Of a stretch of DNA of 64,000 bases, positions 53,672 through 64,000 are shown one piece after another. The notes beneath the pieces were generated by a model. It was not told the DNA's origin. It worked only from the letters and a program-made list of their open reading frames with translations, and did no database searches. Each line of letters starts with the position of its first letter. Positions within the stretch are counted from its first letter, which is position 1. Source of the stretch: Trissonchulus latispiculum (lineage: Eukaryota > Nematoda > Enoplea > Enoplida > Ironidae); assembly GCA_030248195.1 (NCBI GenBank), contig JASAND010011151.1, positions 1-64,000 of the forward strand. Direction: 5' to 3'. Position numbers and translations under genes: made by a program.

Positions 53672-54422
53672 ACGTTGTCAATTACGGTGACTCGGTAGTA
53701 ATTCTTTACGATGGTGAATCCTATGTTCCGATCATCTTGAAACCAAAGGCCAGTCAATTTCTGAAGCGTTCTTCTCCCTCACTTTCGGCTTTCGCAAATC
53801 CCCTTGAGCAAGGGACTAAGCACATATCGGTTCGCCGTGGGCTCCAGCCAACCCAGCTGTCTATCCTTAACTGGTCGGTAAATGGGTACCACTTCGGTGG
53901 GAAGGTAACAGGAGTCTGTGTTCTGGCGTAAGCCTGATGAAGGGCTGGCCCCCTTTCCACAGATGTAGTCAACATTCGAGTTGTCACTCCTGGCTTCGGG
54001 CTGAGAATCCGGAGATAAGCACCGGCACCCTATAACCTTCTATAGGTTGGAGTTCTCTCTCCAGGGGTCACTTTACCTTTACCTTTTCTCCCTCACGCTC
54101 ACTATGTCGCATTCCAGATCATTCTGTTAAGGTATGTAGGCATAGATTTACTAACTTTGCATGCTATAACTGCGGCCTCCCTGGTCACAAAAGGAGGTTT
54201 TGCTGCAATGGCCATGGTCTTCCATCTCCCAACTCGACACCTCACTTCTCACACCAATACCCGCCTCGGCCGCCCGCGACACGGCCTCCGTTAATTCCTC
54301 TTCTTCATCCTCCTCCCCCACCTGGTCCCAGTGCGAATGGACACCGCAGCTACAGCCACGTTGTGAAATCTGCTCCTGTGAGGCGTACACCTTTGCTGTC
54401 TTTGTATCCAAATTTTATATAG
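53672..54422 (+). pseudogene. LINE-2 ORF1, C-terminal part with CCHC knuckle (split by SINE)
   Basis: Continues ORF1 after element A: residues such as YGDSVVILYDGESYVPIILK (53683-53750), then after the SINE-like unit a basic stretch and the knuckle CYNCGLPGHKRRFC (C-X2-C-X4-H-X4-C) and a Pro-rich end, stop at 54420-54422. Removing A with one ACGT and the SINE with one 11-base duplication keeps one frame throughout. ORF2 sequence overlaps the ORF1 end in another frame. Confidence 0.75.
53783..54085 (+). mobile_element. SINE-like element in LINE-2 ORF1
   Basis: 303 bases flanked by the 11-base duplication TTCTCCCTCAC (53772-53782, 54086-54096) and ending in a CTTTAC-type short repeat tail. A GGTTCGCC word near 53829 could be a weak box B; no clear box A. 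Length, tail and duplication size fit a SINE. The 64-codon frame across it is chance. Confidence 0.78.
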
Positions 54423-57256
54423 GAAGGCCTCCAATTCAAAAGTTAGTACTAGAAAAAATTTGTCAGCTGTCTTACTGAATGCTCGAAGTTTGTTGAACAA
54501 AATTGATAATTTCAATATTGAAATAATTGAGGAGTTTAAGCCTGACCTAATTTGTGTAAGCGAAACGTGGTTGCATGAGACAGACCCCGACTCTATTTTG
54601 CTTTGTGATAAGTTGTATCATATTTTTAGAAGTGATAGGGCAAACAATCCAAAAGGTGGAGGATTTGCAACGTTTGTAAGAAGAGGTCTAAAATGTCATC
54701 GGGTGGACGTTGCGACTGACTCTAAGGTTGATGCAGTTTGTATTTCTATTAAATGTAAGAATGAAACTATTGCTGTATGTAATGTTTACCGTCCTTCGGT
54801 AGTTATGTCGGATCTTATTACCTATTTCAAAAGCCTTTTGGAAACACTTACGAATATGAGTGTGCCCTTGCTTATAGTAGGAGACATGAATTTACCTGGT
54901 ATTAATTGGGTTGACAGTACTGAAATTACAAATTACAGGCAGGATGAATTTTTAAATATGTTCACATCCTTTGGTTTATCTCAGCTGATTCAAGAGCCCA
55001 CACGTCACAAAACTGTTCTTGATCTAGTATTCGTTAATGAGAACTCTCTTGTTTCCAATATAGCCATCAAGCCTCCACTAGCAACAAGTGATCACAATGT
55101 AATCACATTTGGTATACATAAAAACGATACGAACTCAAGAGCGTCGCATGTTTATAAGTACTTGTGGGATAAGGTAGATGAAGGTGCCATTTATGCATTT
55201 CTTCAAAACATGAACTGGGCTATTCTGTTTTCTGGGAAGTCTGTTGATGATATGTGGAAAATTTTACGTCTGTTTGCGAACATGTTATTAAAGTTTTTGT
55301 ACCTGTGAAGCGCGCCTCACAGCAAAAAAGAAGACGTTGGCATTCAAATTTGACAAAGAGACTCCTGTCCAGAAAAAAGAAAGCTTTTCGTTTGTATAAA
55401 ACAAATCCATCGCAAGTTTTGCTCAAAAGATACAAAGATATTGCTCGAAAATGTTCATCTGCTATTAATAAGGAATCTCTGCAGAAAGAATCTACTTTTT
55501 TGGCTAAACCGAATTCTAAAGAATTTTACAGACATGTAAAAAAGGTTCTAAACGGTTCAGATTCTGTTTCTGTGCTAGTTGATGCAGGCAATCAAATTTC
55601 TGATGATGTGGAAATGGCAAATGTATTCGGTAAACAGTTTTCGTCTGTGTATGTTGAAGATAATAATGTGCCACCTGCTATGCCTGTAGTACATGTTAGT
55701 GCCAATAACATCGATGTATTGTCATCATTTTTTATTACTCGTAATCACGTAATTGAGTCTATCGCAAAGTTGAAAGTAAATTCGAGCAGTGGCCCTGACG
55801 GCTTACCAGCTATTCTTGTTAAAAGGTTCTCTACTCTTTTCGCTTTACAAATACAAATGATACAAATGATCTTTCAAAAGTCTTTTGACGACGCATTTGT
55901 TCCCTTAGACCGGAAAATGGCCACAGTTGTACCCATTTTTAAAGGTAAATGTAGTAAGTCTGAGGCTATAAACTACAGACCTGTAAGTCTAACCTGTATA
56001 TGTTGTACGCTTATGGAACGCATTTTAAAGAACGAACTGTATAAGTTTTTTACTTCTGAAAACTTACTAGCAAATGAACAACATGGTTTTATTTCTGGCA
56101 GGTCCACTCAAACTCAATTACTCGAATGTGTTAAGGATTGGGTGTTTTATATTGACGAGAAAAAACCGGTCGATGTAATGTATATAGATATCAGCAAGGC
56201 TTTTGATACTGTTAGCTATACGAAATTACTGTTTAAGTTGCATCATCACAAAATTCCAATCAAATTCATCAAATGGGTTGAAGCTTTCTTATCTAACAGA
56301 TCACAAAAAGTTAAGTAAATCAAAATTTCTCCAGATCTTATAGAGTTCTTAGCGGTGTTCCGCAGGGCAGCGTACTTGGTCCATTATTGTTCCTTGTGTA
56401 CATAAATGATTTAGTGACTCGTATGAACACCTCTCATGTAAAAATTTATGCGGATGATACCAAATTCTATTTCACTTGTAAGAGCGATGACGATTACAGA
56501 CTCCTACTAAAAGACATTAACAGTGTATTTGATTGGGCAAATGAAAATCAATTGAAGATCGCTTTGGAGAAATGTGTCCTGTTACACTTTGGTTGTAATA
56601 ACCCTATGCATGACTATGTAATAAATGAAATTAAGATACCTAGTTCGTCGGGTACACGGGATCTGGGGGTGTACGTAGATGACAAACTTAAGTTTTCGGA
56701 GCATTGCACAAAAATTGTTACTAAAGCAGCACAGCGCACTAATGTCATTTTTAGAGCCTTTCGTTGTCGAAATAGGGATTTTCTGCGTGCAATGTATGTT
56801 ACCTATGTTCGGCCAATAGTAGAATACAATTCTGTGGTCTGGAGCCCCCACTTAAAAAAGGATGTAAAAGCGATTGAATCAGTGCAAAAACGTTTCACCA
56901 AAAGGATCCCCGGATTGAGCCTAAGACCGTATAAAGAGCGGCTGCAGCTACTTCAGCTGGAAAGTCTAGAAGCCAGGAGGATTAAGGCCGATCTAATACA
57001 ATGTTATCGTATTGTTAATGGTTTGGACAATGTGGAATTTAGCGACTATTTTATGCATCGTAATAGTAACGGACTAAGAGGGCATAGTTTAATGTTATGT
57101 GCTGACAGATTTCGACGAAATGAGAAAAAATTCTTTTTTGCTAGTAGAGTTGTCAAAGTTTGGAATAGTTTACCGGAATACCTCGTGAGTGCCACTTCTC
57201 TTGACGTTTTCAAATGTAAACTACAATCATTTGATGTATCCAGATGGTGCCCATGA
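54423..57256 (+). pseudogene. LINE-2 ORF2: endonuclease-reverse transcriptase, two frameshifts
   Basis: Endonuclease (54460-55270): LLNARSLLNKIDN, CVSETWLHE, GGGFATFVRRG, VGDMNLPGINW and LATSDHNVI, all typical of AP-type LINE nucleases including the SDH end. RT: SSGPDGLPAILVKRF, YIDISKAFDTVSY, SGVPQGSVLGPLLF and active site YADD (KIYADDTKFY). The C-terminal part shares VVWSPHLKKD and RFTKRIPGL with LINE-1. Breaks: one shift near 55262 and one near 56318. Apart from these it is well preserved. Confidence 0.88.
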
Positions 57257-57446
57257 TTTGGCAATTTTTTGTAGTGTGTATGTTTCTTACTGTAATGTTT
57301 TATTCAAGTTTTATTTTGCTTAGACTATTTTATTGACCAATATATATATGCACTGGTGATACGTAAGAAGTTGTCTTGCAGCTCTGTATTCACCCTTTCA
57401 GTAAACTGTTTCTTACTGTATTGTAAATGTTTGCTGAATAAACTGT

Positions 57447-57447
57447 T

Positions 57448-57482
<35 letters not shown>

Positions 57483-57486
57483 TATA
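57447..57486 (+). repeat. TTA/TA microsatellite tail of LINE-2
   Basis: (TTA)n then (TA)n after an AATAAA at about 57437; marks the 3' end of the LINE. Confidence 0.85.
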
Positions 57487-57544
57487 AATGGATACATATA
57501 ACAAAAACGGCGTATTTAATGTATAGAGAGGCTGAATAGACTCG

Positions 57545-58290
57545 AATAGTCATACACTCCTTTTAGGCTTAAGATCCGATCTCCTCAAAGTTACTTTTTG
57601 TTTCTGTATTCTTCGCATCCTTTGCATTGTTCCCTCTCTGGAGGAGGAGAGCGCCCACGCGAACCAACTTTAACCACATTGTTCCTAGAATGACGCTTAG
57701 ATGTGCCAGCGTGATCCTGTACCTTGACCGTCGTCGGTGAAACATCAGTTTGCGGGAACAGTCGGTCCACCATCCACTGACAGCTCGACCTCTACCGTGG
57801 GTACTTCCTCCGCCGGACCCCACGGACCCACAACTCGGACACGTTGCCCGCCGTCCTTCAAACTTTCCCCGAAATCACCGGGCATGCAATCCAGCCCCAG
57901 TGTCTACCACCACCGGGACGGGGCAGCCACGATTTCCAAACTTCAAAACCGCCCTCACATCTGACAACTTCTGCCTTCCCATACCTGAAGCTGTACGGTC
58001 TAGCGCGGCAGTTTCGTGTACCTGCGTCGACGAGACATGACTCGCTTGTCCTACTGCAGGTTTCTTTCCCGAGGTCCTGCCGCGACTCTGCTTGCTGCCA
58101 CCCGGGCAGTCTGAAGCATAGTGACCTTTTCGATTACAACTAAAGCACACCACATCTTTAGTCTTACCAATTTTTGGAACCAGTCTTCTCCACATAAGCC
58201 GATTTAGGACTAGGTTTCCCCTTTGCAGGAAAGTCTTTCCGATCTCCTCTGCTCTGCTTTTTTGCTTCCCAGCAAGAAGCAATTTTTATG
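57545..58290 (-). pseudogene. Gypsy-like gag-protease fragment, decayed
   Basis: Minus-strand frame with a CCHC knuckle (CFSCNRKGHYASDC), a basic linker and the start of an aspartic protease (VPVVVDTGAGL with the D-T-G triad). It stops by TGA soon after, and protease-like sequence goes on in shifted frames to about 57600. No LTR found; an isolated fragment adjacent to the LINE tail. Confidence 0.78.
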
Positions 58291-58366
58291 AAGTTAAAGC
58301 GGTCTTGTGAAGGCATAAAAAGTTAAGCACAAGGTTTTCCATTCACTACGTTGCAGCACTTTTGCT

Positions 58367-58447
58367 ACAAAGACTTTGTTTTTTTGCTTATACTGCCTTA
58401 ACCACTAGAGATAGATCAAATGTTGTAAAAGCAAAAATTTTCATTTT
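58367..58447 (-). mobile_element. Third fragment of the TTAA MITE
   Basis: About 80 bases resembling 7273-7350 of MITE copy 2 (TTTTTGCTTATACTG, CTTAACCA-TAGAGATAG, GTTGTAA-AGCAAAAAT-TTCATTTT) with substitutions. Ends not present. Confidence 0.65.
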
Positions 58448-58955
58448 GGTGTAATGGTTTCCTTAATGCATTTGTGCCTCATAGGCGCCTGGCAGAGCGC
58501 TTATACATTTATTCAAGCATTATGTATTAGTTTAAATGGCGGTTAGATAATCGTTCAGTGTTATTGTTCAGTCGTTTAAAACCAGATCTTGATTCCTTTA
58601 CTTTCGCTGCTCCTCATCTGAAAACACAAGCTTTTGTGTTACATCGGTTTGTGTCTGTTCTGTTGCTGATTTATTTTACTGGAGGATTGAGCGTTCGGAG
58701 CCCTCTTTCTATCCAGAATCCAATTAAATCATGGCAGCCTCATAAAGTTCGATCTCCCAGCCCAAACCCTTAAAATAGCCAAAGTCTGAAACTTTTCCTA
58801 AAGCAATGTTTGGACAATTTCTGCTCTACAAAAATGCCACAATTTACAAACTTGCTTTCTCAAAACCCGAACTCTCATGCTCAAAATGTCATGTCATAAC
58901 CAAATAAATATAATTAAATGTTATCTCATCTGGGTTAGCCTATATATTGCTAGAA
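58448..58955. other. No gene seen
   Basis: A 71-codon plus-strand frame at 58558-58773 lacks recognisable features; nothing else supported. Confidence 0.35.
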
Positions 58956-59098
58956 TCACAATCGCGTAGAAACCAAGTCACTACTTCCGCATTCTTCTTC
59001 ACAATCTGCTTGGGTAAAATATAGCGTAACTTCGACAGGACAATCGCGTAACTTGCATGGAATGCATTGACCGTCAGAACATTCATATTGATAAGGAA
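58956..59098 (-). CDS. Cysteine-rich peptide gene, alternative last exon b
   Basis: Acceptor TTTTTACTTGCAG, then two codon-completing bases and PYQYECSDGQCIPCKLRDC followed by further acidic, Cys-containing sequence to TGA at 58956-58958; seven cysteines in 46 residues. Phase fits the signal exon at 59881-59941. No family recognised; secreted role inferred. Confidence 0.55.
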
Positions 59099-59274
59099 CT
59101 GCAAGTAAAAAGTTACAGCATTTATAAATATTATGGAAACTAGGGACAGCTACTATGGTTACTAGTGATAATCTACACGTCCTACTACCTAATTAATACA
59201 ATACGGTCAGTTTTTGCTCATACGAAACAGGCGTTTAGCTAATTTCAAAATCTGCTACCTGACATACGTTTACG

Positions 59275-59378
59275 TCAGATTTTGTTGCAAGCATCCAAAG
59301 AGTGGATCCAAAGAGTAGGAGGATTGAGGATCCACTTGCAATCACGGCAATCTTTTAAATGAGCGCATACATAAGGTT
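59275..59378 (-). CDS. Cysteine-rich peptide gene, alternative last exon a
   Basis: Acceptor TTTTTTATTTGCAG, two bases and PYVCAHLKDCRDCKWILNPP, to TGA at 59275-59277. Same phase and same PY start as exon b. A small direct repeat (AAAGAGTGGATCC / AAAGAGTAGG) may have disturbed its second half. Confidence 0.5.
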
Positions 59379-59427
59379 CTGCAAATAAAAAATTAAAACT
59401 TTTATTACCATGACATGTCCGTTAGGA

Positions 59428-59579
59428 CTACAAATATAGAGAAAACTTGACCAACGAACCAGCGCCGATGAGGCTGTCAAATTCTTGCAATATTTGATTT
59501 TTCAAAAAATCATCAGTTTTGGATCTTGAAAAGCAATTTTCGCAGTTATTTCTTCTACCATAAGGAATTGGAGAATACA
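59428..59579 (-). CDS. Cysteine-rich peptide gene, alternative last exon c
   Basis: Acceptor TTGCTCTTCAG, same entry phase, reading VYSPIPYGRRNNCENCFSRS then a cysteine-free helical end, stop TAG at 59428-59430. Fewer cysteines than the other two; the least certain of the three. Confidence 0.4.
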
Positions 59580-59880
59580 CTGAAGAGCAATGTTGTAGGT
59601 CTGGTTGGGAGGATTCGAATGATTGTAAGTTTGTCCGGGTAGGGCGGCCACTGTGTAAGTTAATGGCGGATTAAGCTAATTTCTCCAAAACACAAATTTT
59701 CACCCGCAACTTTTCTAAAATGTTTTTAAGCAAATGATGTAATTTTATCACATTTTAATTTCAACGACAACTCACAACTTCAATACAAAAATCCGAAACA
59801 GCACCTCCTGAAGGCTGTGCTGTTGACGGCCACATTTTCGTGCACCAAATTAGTTTGTTCAACACCAGAAAAATAATTAC

Positions 59881-59941
59881 CAGCAGTTGTGGAGTAAATC
59901 AAGGCTGCAGCCACAATACATGCAAGCCAAAGTTTGTTCAT
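59881..59941 (-). CDS. Cysteine-rich peptide gene, signal-peptide exon
   Basis: ATG at 59941, then NKLWLACIVAAALIYSTTA, a classic signal peptide, ending in one base of a codon before GTAATT. Read without splicing it continues 33 more residues to a stop, which is the alternative. The exon phase suits all three downstream exons, so the likely product is a small secreted disulphide-bonded peptide. Confidence 0.6.
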
Positions 59942-59999
59942 AGTTGAACGTGGTTGCCACAATACAGAGCTAAAAAATTTGAAATGATAAAAGTATCCT

Positions 60000-61645
60000 C
60001 AATCAATATAAAAAATGTTGCTTTTTGTAAGGTACACAATCCATTAGCAACTCAATTTTTTTCTCACACCCTACTCAGTGTTTTTTCTGAAACTATTGAA
60101 TTAATTAATTATACTTGAAAGCATGGATCAAGAACAAGTTCTGCTTCATACAACAACTTCTTATTCAGTGTTCAAGGAAGGGTGCTGACATTTATACTCC
60201 TAACAAAGCTGAAAGTTTCTAGTCTGTAGATAAACCTGGGAAGTTATCACCCTGCCTACAATTCCTGGTGCCTAATAATAAACGTTTTAGTAGAATGGTT
60301 ATCGTGGTATCCCCAGCTTGAAATGTTCGGTTTCTGTTTTGTTCTGTTTTTGCAAGACTGCATGCGATGCTTAAATTGTGCGCCAGCAAACTTACTAGTT
60401 TCAACTACTGCAATGAGTGAGATTCAGCTTTGCAGGAACCAAACAATACGAATGCGAATGGAAAAGCGTCGGCCAATTCTATATTCGTCAATTTGGTGAG
60501 CTGGGTTTGAATGATAACAAATATTCCACTAGTATTAGAAATACATTAAATTAAGGACATTGGTGCTTCTGAAAAATATTTTGAAGGAATTTTGTAATAT
60601 CTAGATATTCCAGACGTCACATTATACCATTCCATAGATCTCATAGGAGGCTATAACATAGTGTCATCCAACATAAATACTTTAAAATTTCTTGTTTGGC
60701 TCTATGAAAATATTTACGTTTCGACACAATGAGAGAAGGCAAATTGGGTAGAAGGCAGAGTTAGGTAGAGGGCAGAAGGCATCTTGGTAATATGTACACG
60801 GCATTAGCTTTACCCCTACGATTGGAGAGTAATGCTAGGCGAAACACCGTCGAAATTTGGGAAGTTTTTTGGCTCCGAATCGAGAAATTATCTTGTTATG
60901 AGAGCGCAGAAGCTAAAATTTGGTGTAAAAATAGACCCCATTGGACTCCAAAAGTCTGCCAAATAAGAAGGAATTCTGGAATCGCAAAACAGTCTTACGC
61001 CATTGAAAACATCGAAAAAGTGGCAAAAACCGGCAAAATGGATTTAATTTTCAATTGACTTTGATATTTAAAAGTTGCAAACTCTTCATAAAGCTAGGAA
61101 AGCGGTTGCATCGGGTAGAAATCGTTCGCTTACGTATATTTTATTGCTTATCGAATATTTACGTTTGTTTTCGTTTTGTACGTTAGCTGAATATAACAAG
61201 GATATAATAGTTAGGTAGTTTAGTTGACTTAATATTCAACTTTGGGGGGGGCTACTTAAATCTACTTTTCCTACTTTGTCCAATTGACCTTGGCACTGAC
61301 ATAGGTATGGGTGTTGTCAAAAAACATCGGGTACTGAAATCTTAGCAGCCCTCCAACGCGCGCAGCCTTTTATGTGCCCGACCCTCTATTTTTCACAACT
61401 ACCAAAATAATTGATTATAAATTTCTGCTGCCTGTCAGCTCCTGGTTTTAAAGCTGCCATTTGGCATCATGATTTAAAAAATGTGTCCAAATCTATTTGC
61501 CCGAAAACCAACCATTGCCAAAAAATGGTGACTCTGGCAATTTTTGTAGATTCAAGTTGACATAAAATTTTTTGCGCTCGGCAGAATTCCCTACCTTTTG
61601 GCACAAATCAGTACACCTATATGGCCTCTGTAAATGCCAAATTAT
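60000..61645. other. No gene seen
   Basis: AT-rich sequence; the 88-codon plus-strand frame at 60792-61058 has no recognisable domain. No terminal repeats found. Confidence 0.35.
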
Positions 61646-62921
61646 GGGTATGTCACGTTAAACTGCACAGCGAGTGCAGAAGGTTTCCGGAAAGTTGGTG
61701 ATTTGTCTCGAAATATTTCGAGACAACTGGTCATCTTTCGAGACATTTTTAAAATTTTTTGAGACATATTACGTAATTGAATAAAATGTTTCGAGACATT
61801 TAAAAATATTTCGAGACTTGTGAAAATATTTCGAGACTTCAGACAATATTTCGAGACTTCAGACAATATTGTGAGACTTCTGAAAATATTTCGAGACGTC
61901 TCGAAAAATGGAAAGTTGTTGAAATATAAAATGTCTCGAAATATAAAATGTCTCGAAATATGAAATGCCTCGAAATATGAAATCTCTTAAATTATGGAAA
62001 GCTTCAAAAGATAGGTGAAATGAGTTCTCAAAGTTGATAAGATTCCTTGAAGTACAACCAGTTGTAGCCCCAAAACTTCACCAGTGCATCTCGAAAAAGA
62101 ATCTCTTCGCCGTTTTGCAAGAAAATCAGATATAACAAGTTTGTCTTTTCTACAATTGATGTTTTGAAAGTTAGGGAGTACGGTAAAATCTTCTCTGATC
62201 AGTGTAATTTTCTTTTTGTGAGTGCGAAATTAGGTGTAAGTCTGACATGAAAGAAGCTGCTACTTTGCAAAACAATTGCAGAGAAGAAAACTGCATCACA
62301 CTTCAATATTGTTTGAGCGAAACTAAATAAACAATTTTCAGGTTTCTGAATACAAATTCTACTGTCTCCGCGGTTCATTATCATACCTACAACATAAATA
62401 CACAATTATGCAGATTTAAAAATGGAATCCCTAAGTTGTTTTTGTGAACATATAAAACCTAATCTTTTGCCTGCCGGCTAATCTAATGTCGAGACTCAAA
62501 TTAATTTGAGATATCAGCGAGTTGAGTTGAGTCAACCATTAATTTAAAAAAGAACTCACTAAACTCCTGTTTGGAAATACCTTCGTTTCAAAAGTTTAAA
62601 ATGTTTCGAAGGTTTAAATATTTTGAAATTGGGAGAATGAATAGAAGGATGTTCAACAATGTCTCGAAAGTTTGTGAAAGTTTGTAAATGACTCGAAAGT
62701 TTTGAAAGATGTCTCAAAAACGGAGAATGTCTCGAAATATTTCCAGACAATTTTCAATATTTCAGGAAAGTTCTAGAATTTCTAGAAATATTACGTAACT
62801 TTCGAGAAACTTCAACAATATTTCGAGTCATATTTCGAGACAAATGGTAAACTTTCAAGACTTTTTCCCAAACTTTCCGGAAACCTTCTGCACTCGCTGT
62901 GGAATTTAACGTGACACACCC
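61646..62921. mobile_element. TIR element with TCGAGAC-rich interior
   Basis: Terminal inverted repeats of about 50 bases (GGGTATGTCACGTTAAACTG... and ...TTTAACGTGACACACCC, sharing AGCGAGTGCAGAAGGTTTCC). Flanks ATTAT/ATTAC are an imperfect duplication. Both subterminal zones (61700-62000, 62640-62860) are built from ATGTCTCGAAATATTTCGAGAC-like words. No transposase; the short frames are translations of the repeat. Confidence 0.8.
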
Positions 62922-63229
62922 ATTACAATCTATAGCTTGCAATAGAATTAAAATTTTCTTCTCGTTAGCAGAAAATTTATAAATTGCAATCTTTAAGACC
63001 TAACAGTCAGCAGAAATTTTTAATCAATTATGTTGGCGTTAATAGAAATGTTGGATCTGCCACATAAAAGTGACAGCTGCATACGGCTGGATTGCTAATA
63101 AGATCTCTTTACTTGAGCTACCCCATGGTCTATATCTGTGCCACAAAGTAGACTAATCAGACAACGTCGGGGCAAACCTGTTAACCGCCCCCTTAATAGT
63201 GAAAAATATAAGCCATGCATTGACTTCTG

Positions 63230-63560
63230 ACGGAAACAAGCAGAAACTTAAGATATAAGGTTTCATCCACGGCTTCTGAGTAAATTTAAGTACTCGGTGA
63301 ATCTTTGCCAGCTCAAGACCCAGTGCCAGGTATTGCTTAAGGTTGACATAATGAACAATATAGTTCTTCTTTGGGAGGAGATTGGGGACTAATTTTTCTA
63401 CCTTTCCTGAGCTTAGGGATAAATCCTTCTTCAGTTTGGAAAGCATATATTCAGTAATAGTCAGAGTTTCAGGAGCTAAGGGATAAGAATTGTGAGAGTC
63501 ATGCAAATATTGAGGATAGTCCAGATCGATCTCTAGCACATAGCCTGTTTCCTGGTCCAT
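63230..63560 (-). pseudogene. Fragment of Polinton-type DNA polymerase B
   Basis: Minus-strand frame with VLEIDLDYPQYLHDSHNSYP, LAPETLTITEYML, KVEKLVPNLLPKKNYIVHY and HRVLKFTQKPWMKPYI. This matches 22673-22975 of the Polinton polymerase (after motif A) in order and without the frameshifts there, so it derives from a different copy. The frame ends at 63153 with unrelated sequence. Confidence 0.82.
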
Positions 63561-64000
63561 CTGCAATCGTACGAGGACCAAATCCAAAATTATTCCTATC
63601 AGAAAAAACTGTAGACGCATTCGAAAATTTAGACTGTTTCCTCTGAAAATGGAGATTATACCGAAAATTTGCTAGTAAAAACCTAGGTTGCTGGGAATTC
63701 AATGGCCTAAAGCCAGCGCTCTGATTTTGGAAACGTGAATTTCGAAAAGTTGGACCAGAAAAAGAGTTTCCCTGATGGAAATTGGCTTGATTTGATACCT
63801 TCGAATTTTGTTGGATTGGTCGAAGACTGGCTACCGTCAATAGGTACCAATTTTACCCATCGTTGTTGATCTGGTATAAAAAGAACACGTTCCTCCATTT
63901 CAGATTGAAATTGCTTTGAGTTTCCAGAAAAACCGTTAGGCGGAAAAGAAACATTAGAGGGAGGGCTTGTACGTACGTACGTATTAGAATTTGGCGTCGA
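63560..64000 (-). pseudogene. Gln/Asn/Ser/Phe-rich gag-like frame, runs off the window
   Basis: Minus-strand sequence from the window edge: a TACGTACGTACGTA run, then VSFPPNGFSGNSKQFQSEME, RVLFIPDQQRWVKLVP, and after a shift near 63800 SQ/FRNSRFQNQ-type low-complexity sequence ending beside the polymerase fragment. Composition and the TACGTA run resemble the gag-like gene of LTR element B, so it may be part of a relative of B; homology is not proven by eye. Confidence 0.45.

Larger units (their letters stand above)
35660..57486 (+). mobile_element. LINE-2: CR1-like LINE carrying three nested elements
   Basis: Plus-strand non-LTR retrotransposon split by LTR element A (36432-53671, itself holding LTR element B) and by a SINE-like unit (53783-54085). 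Without them it is about 4.3 kb: ORF1 (NADAR domain, then CCHC knuckle), ORF2 (endonuclease-RT), a short 3' UTR and a TTA/TA microsatellite tail. The left limit is uncertain; the ORF1 frame opens at about 35663 and upstream sequence shows a near-duplicate ACCTTTACGCAA word but no clear promoter. The copy is inactive through frameshifts and insertions. Confidence 0.8.

Overview
The window comes from an animal (metazoan) nuclear genome, most likely an invertebrate. The support is spliced host exons with GT/AG borders, CR1-type LINEs with microsatellite tails, a Polinton/Maverick, Penelope-type reverse transcriptase, LTR elements, and many palindromic MITEs. I cannot name the species. Host coding sequence is sparse; most of the 64 kb is transposable elements inserted in one another.

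Left part (1-24.5 kb). A minus-strand CR1-like LINE (about 355-5690) has its reverse-transcriptase reading frame split by a 1.0 kb TTAA-flanked MITE. A second, inverted copy of that MITE lies at 6558-7572. The last two coding exons of a host major-facilitator-superfamily gene (MFSD8-like) lie at 5839-5906 and 24348-24477, and their splice phases fit. The 18.4 kb intron between them holds a spliced zinc-finger gene of Polinton polymerase N-terminal type, then a decayed Polinton with capsid, protease, integrase, core-like proteins and protein-primed DNA polymerase B. The capsid-end/protease/secreted-protein block of the Polinton is present twice as an inverted duplication. The left copy is split by a 4.1 kb retroelement carrying a Penelope-type RT followed by a spliced, LINE-ORF1-like protein gene.

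Middle part (24.5-35.5 kb). This is a stretch of fold-back elements, several with clear target-site duplications, and very little coding sequence.

Right part (35.6-57.5 kb). This is one nested stack. A plus-strand CR1-like LINE (LINE-2), whose ORF1 contains a NADAR (YbiA-like) domain and a CCHC knuckle, was hit by a 17.2 kb minus-strand LTR element (A). Element A was itself hit by a 7.4 kb plus-strand LTR element (B). A 303 bp SINE-like element separately sits in LINE-2 ORF1. Each insertion has target duplications, and conceptual removal brings the host reading frame back into register. Element A also encodes a NADAR protein, so two unrelated classes of retroelement in this locus carry this ADP-ribose-linked enzyme fold. 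I see no reverse transcriptase in A or B, so both look non-autonomous.

Right end (57.5-64 kb). Here lie a decayed gypsy-like gag-protease piece, a third MITE fragment, a small minus-strand secreted cysteine-rich peptide gene with one signal exon and three candidate alternative last exons, a TIR element full of TCGAGAC motifs, and a second piece of Polinton-type polymerase joined to a Q/N/S-rich gag-like frame.
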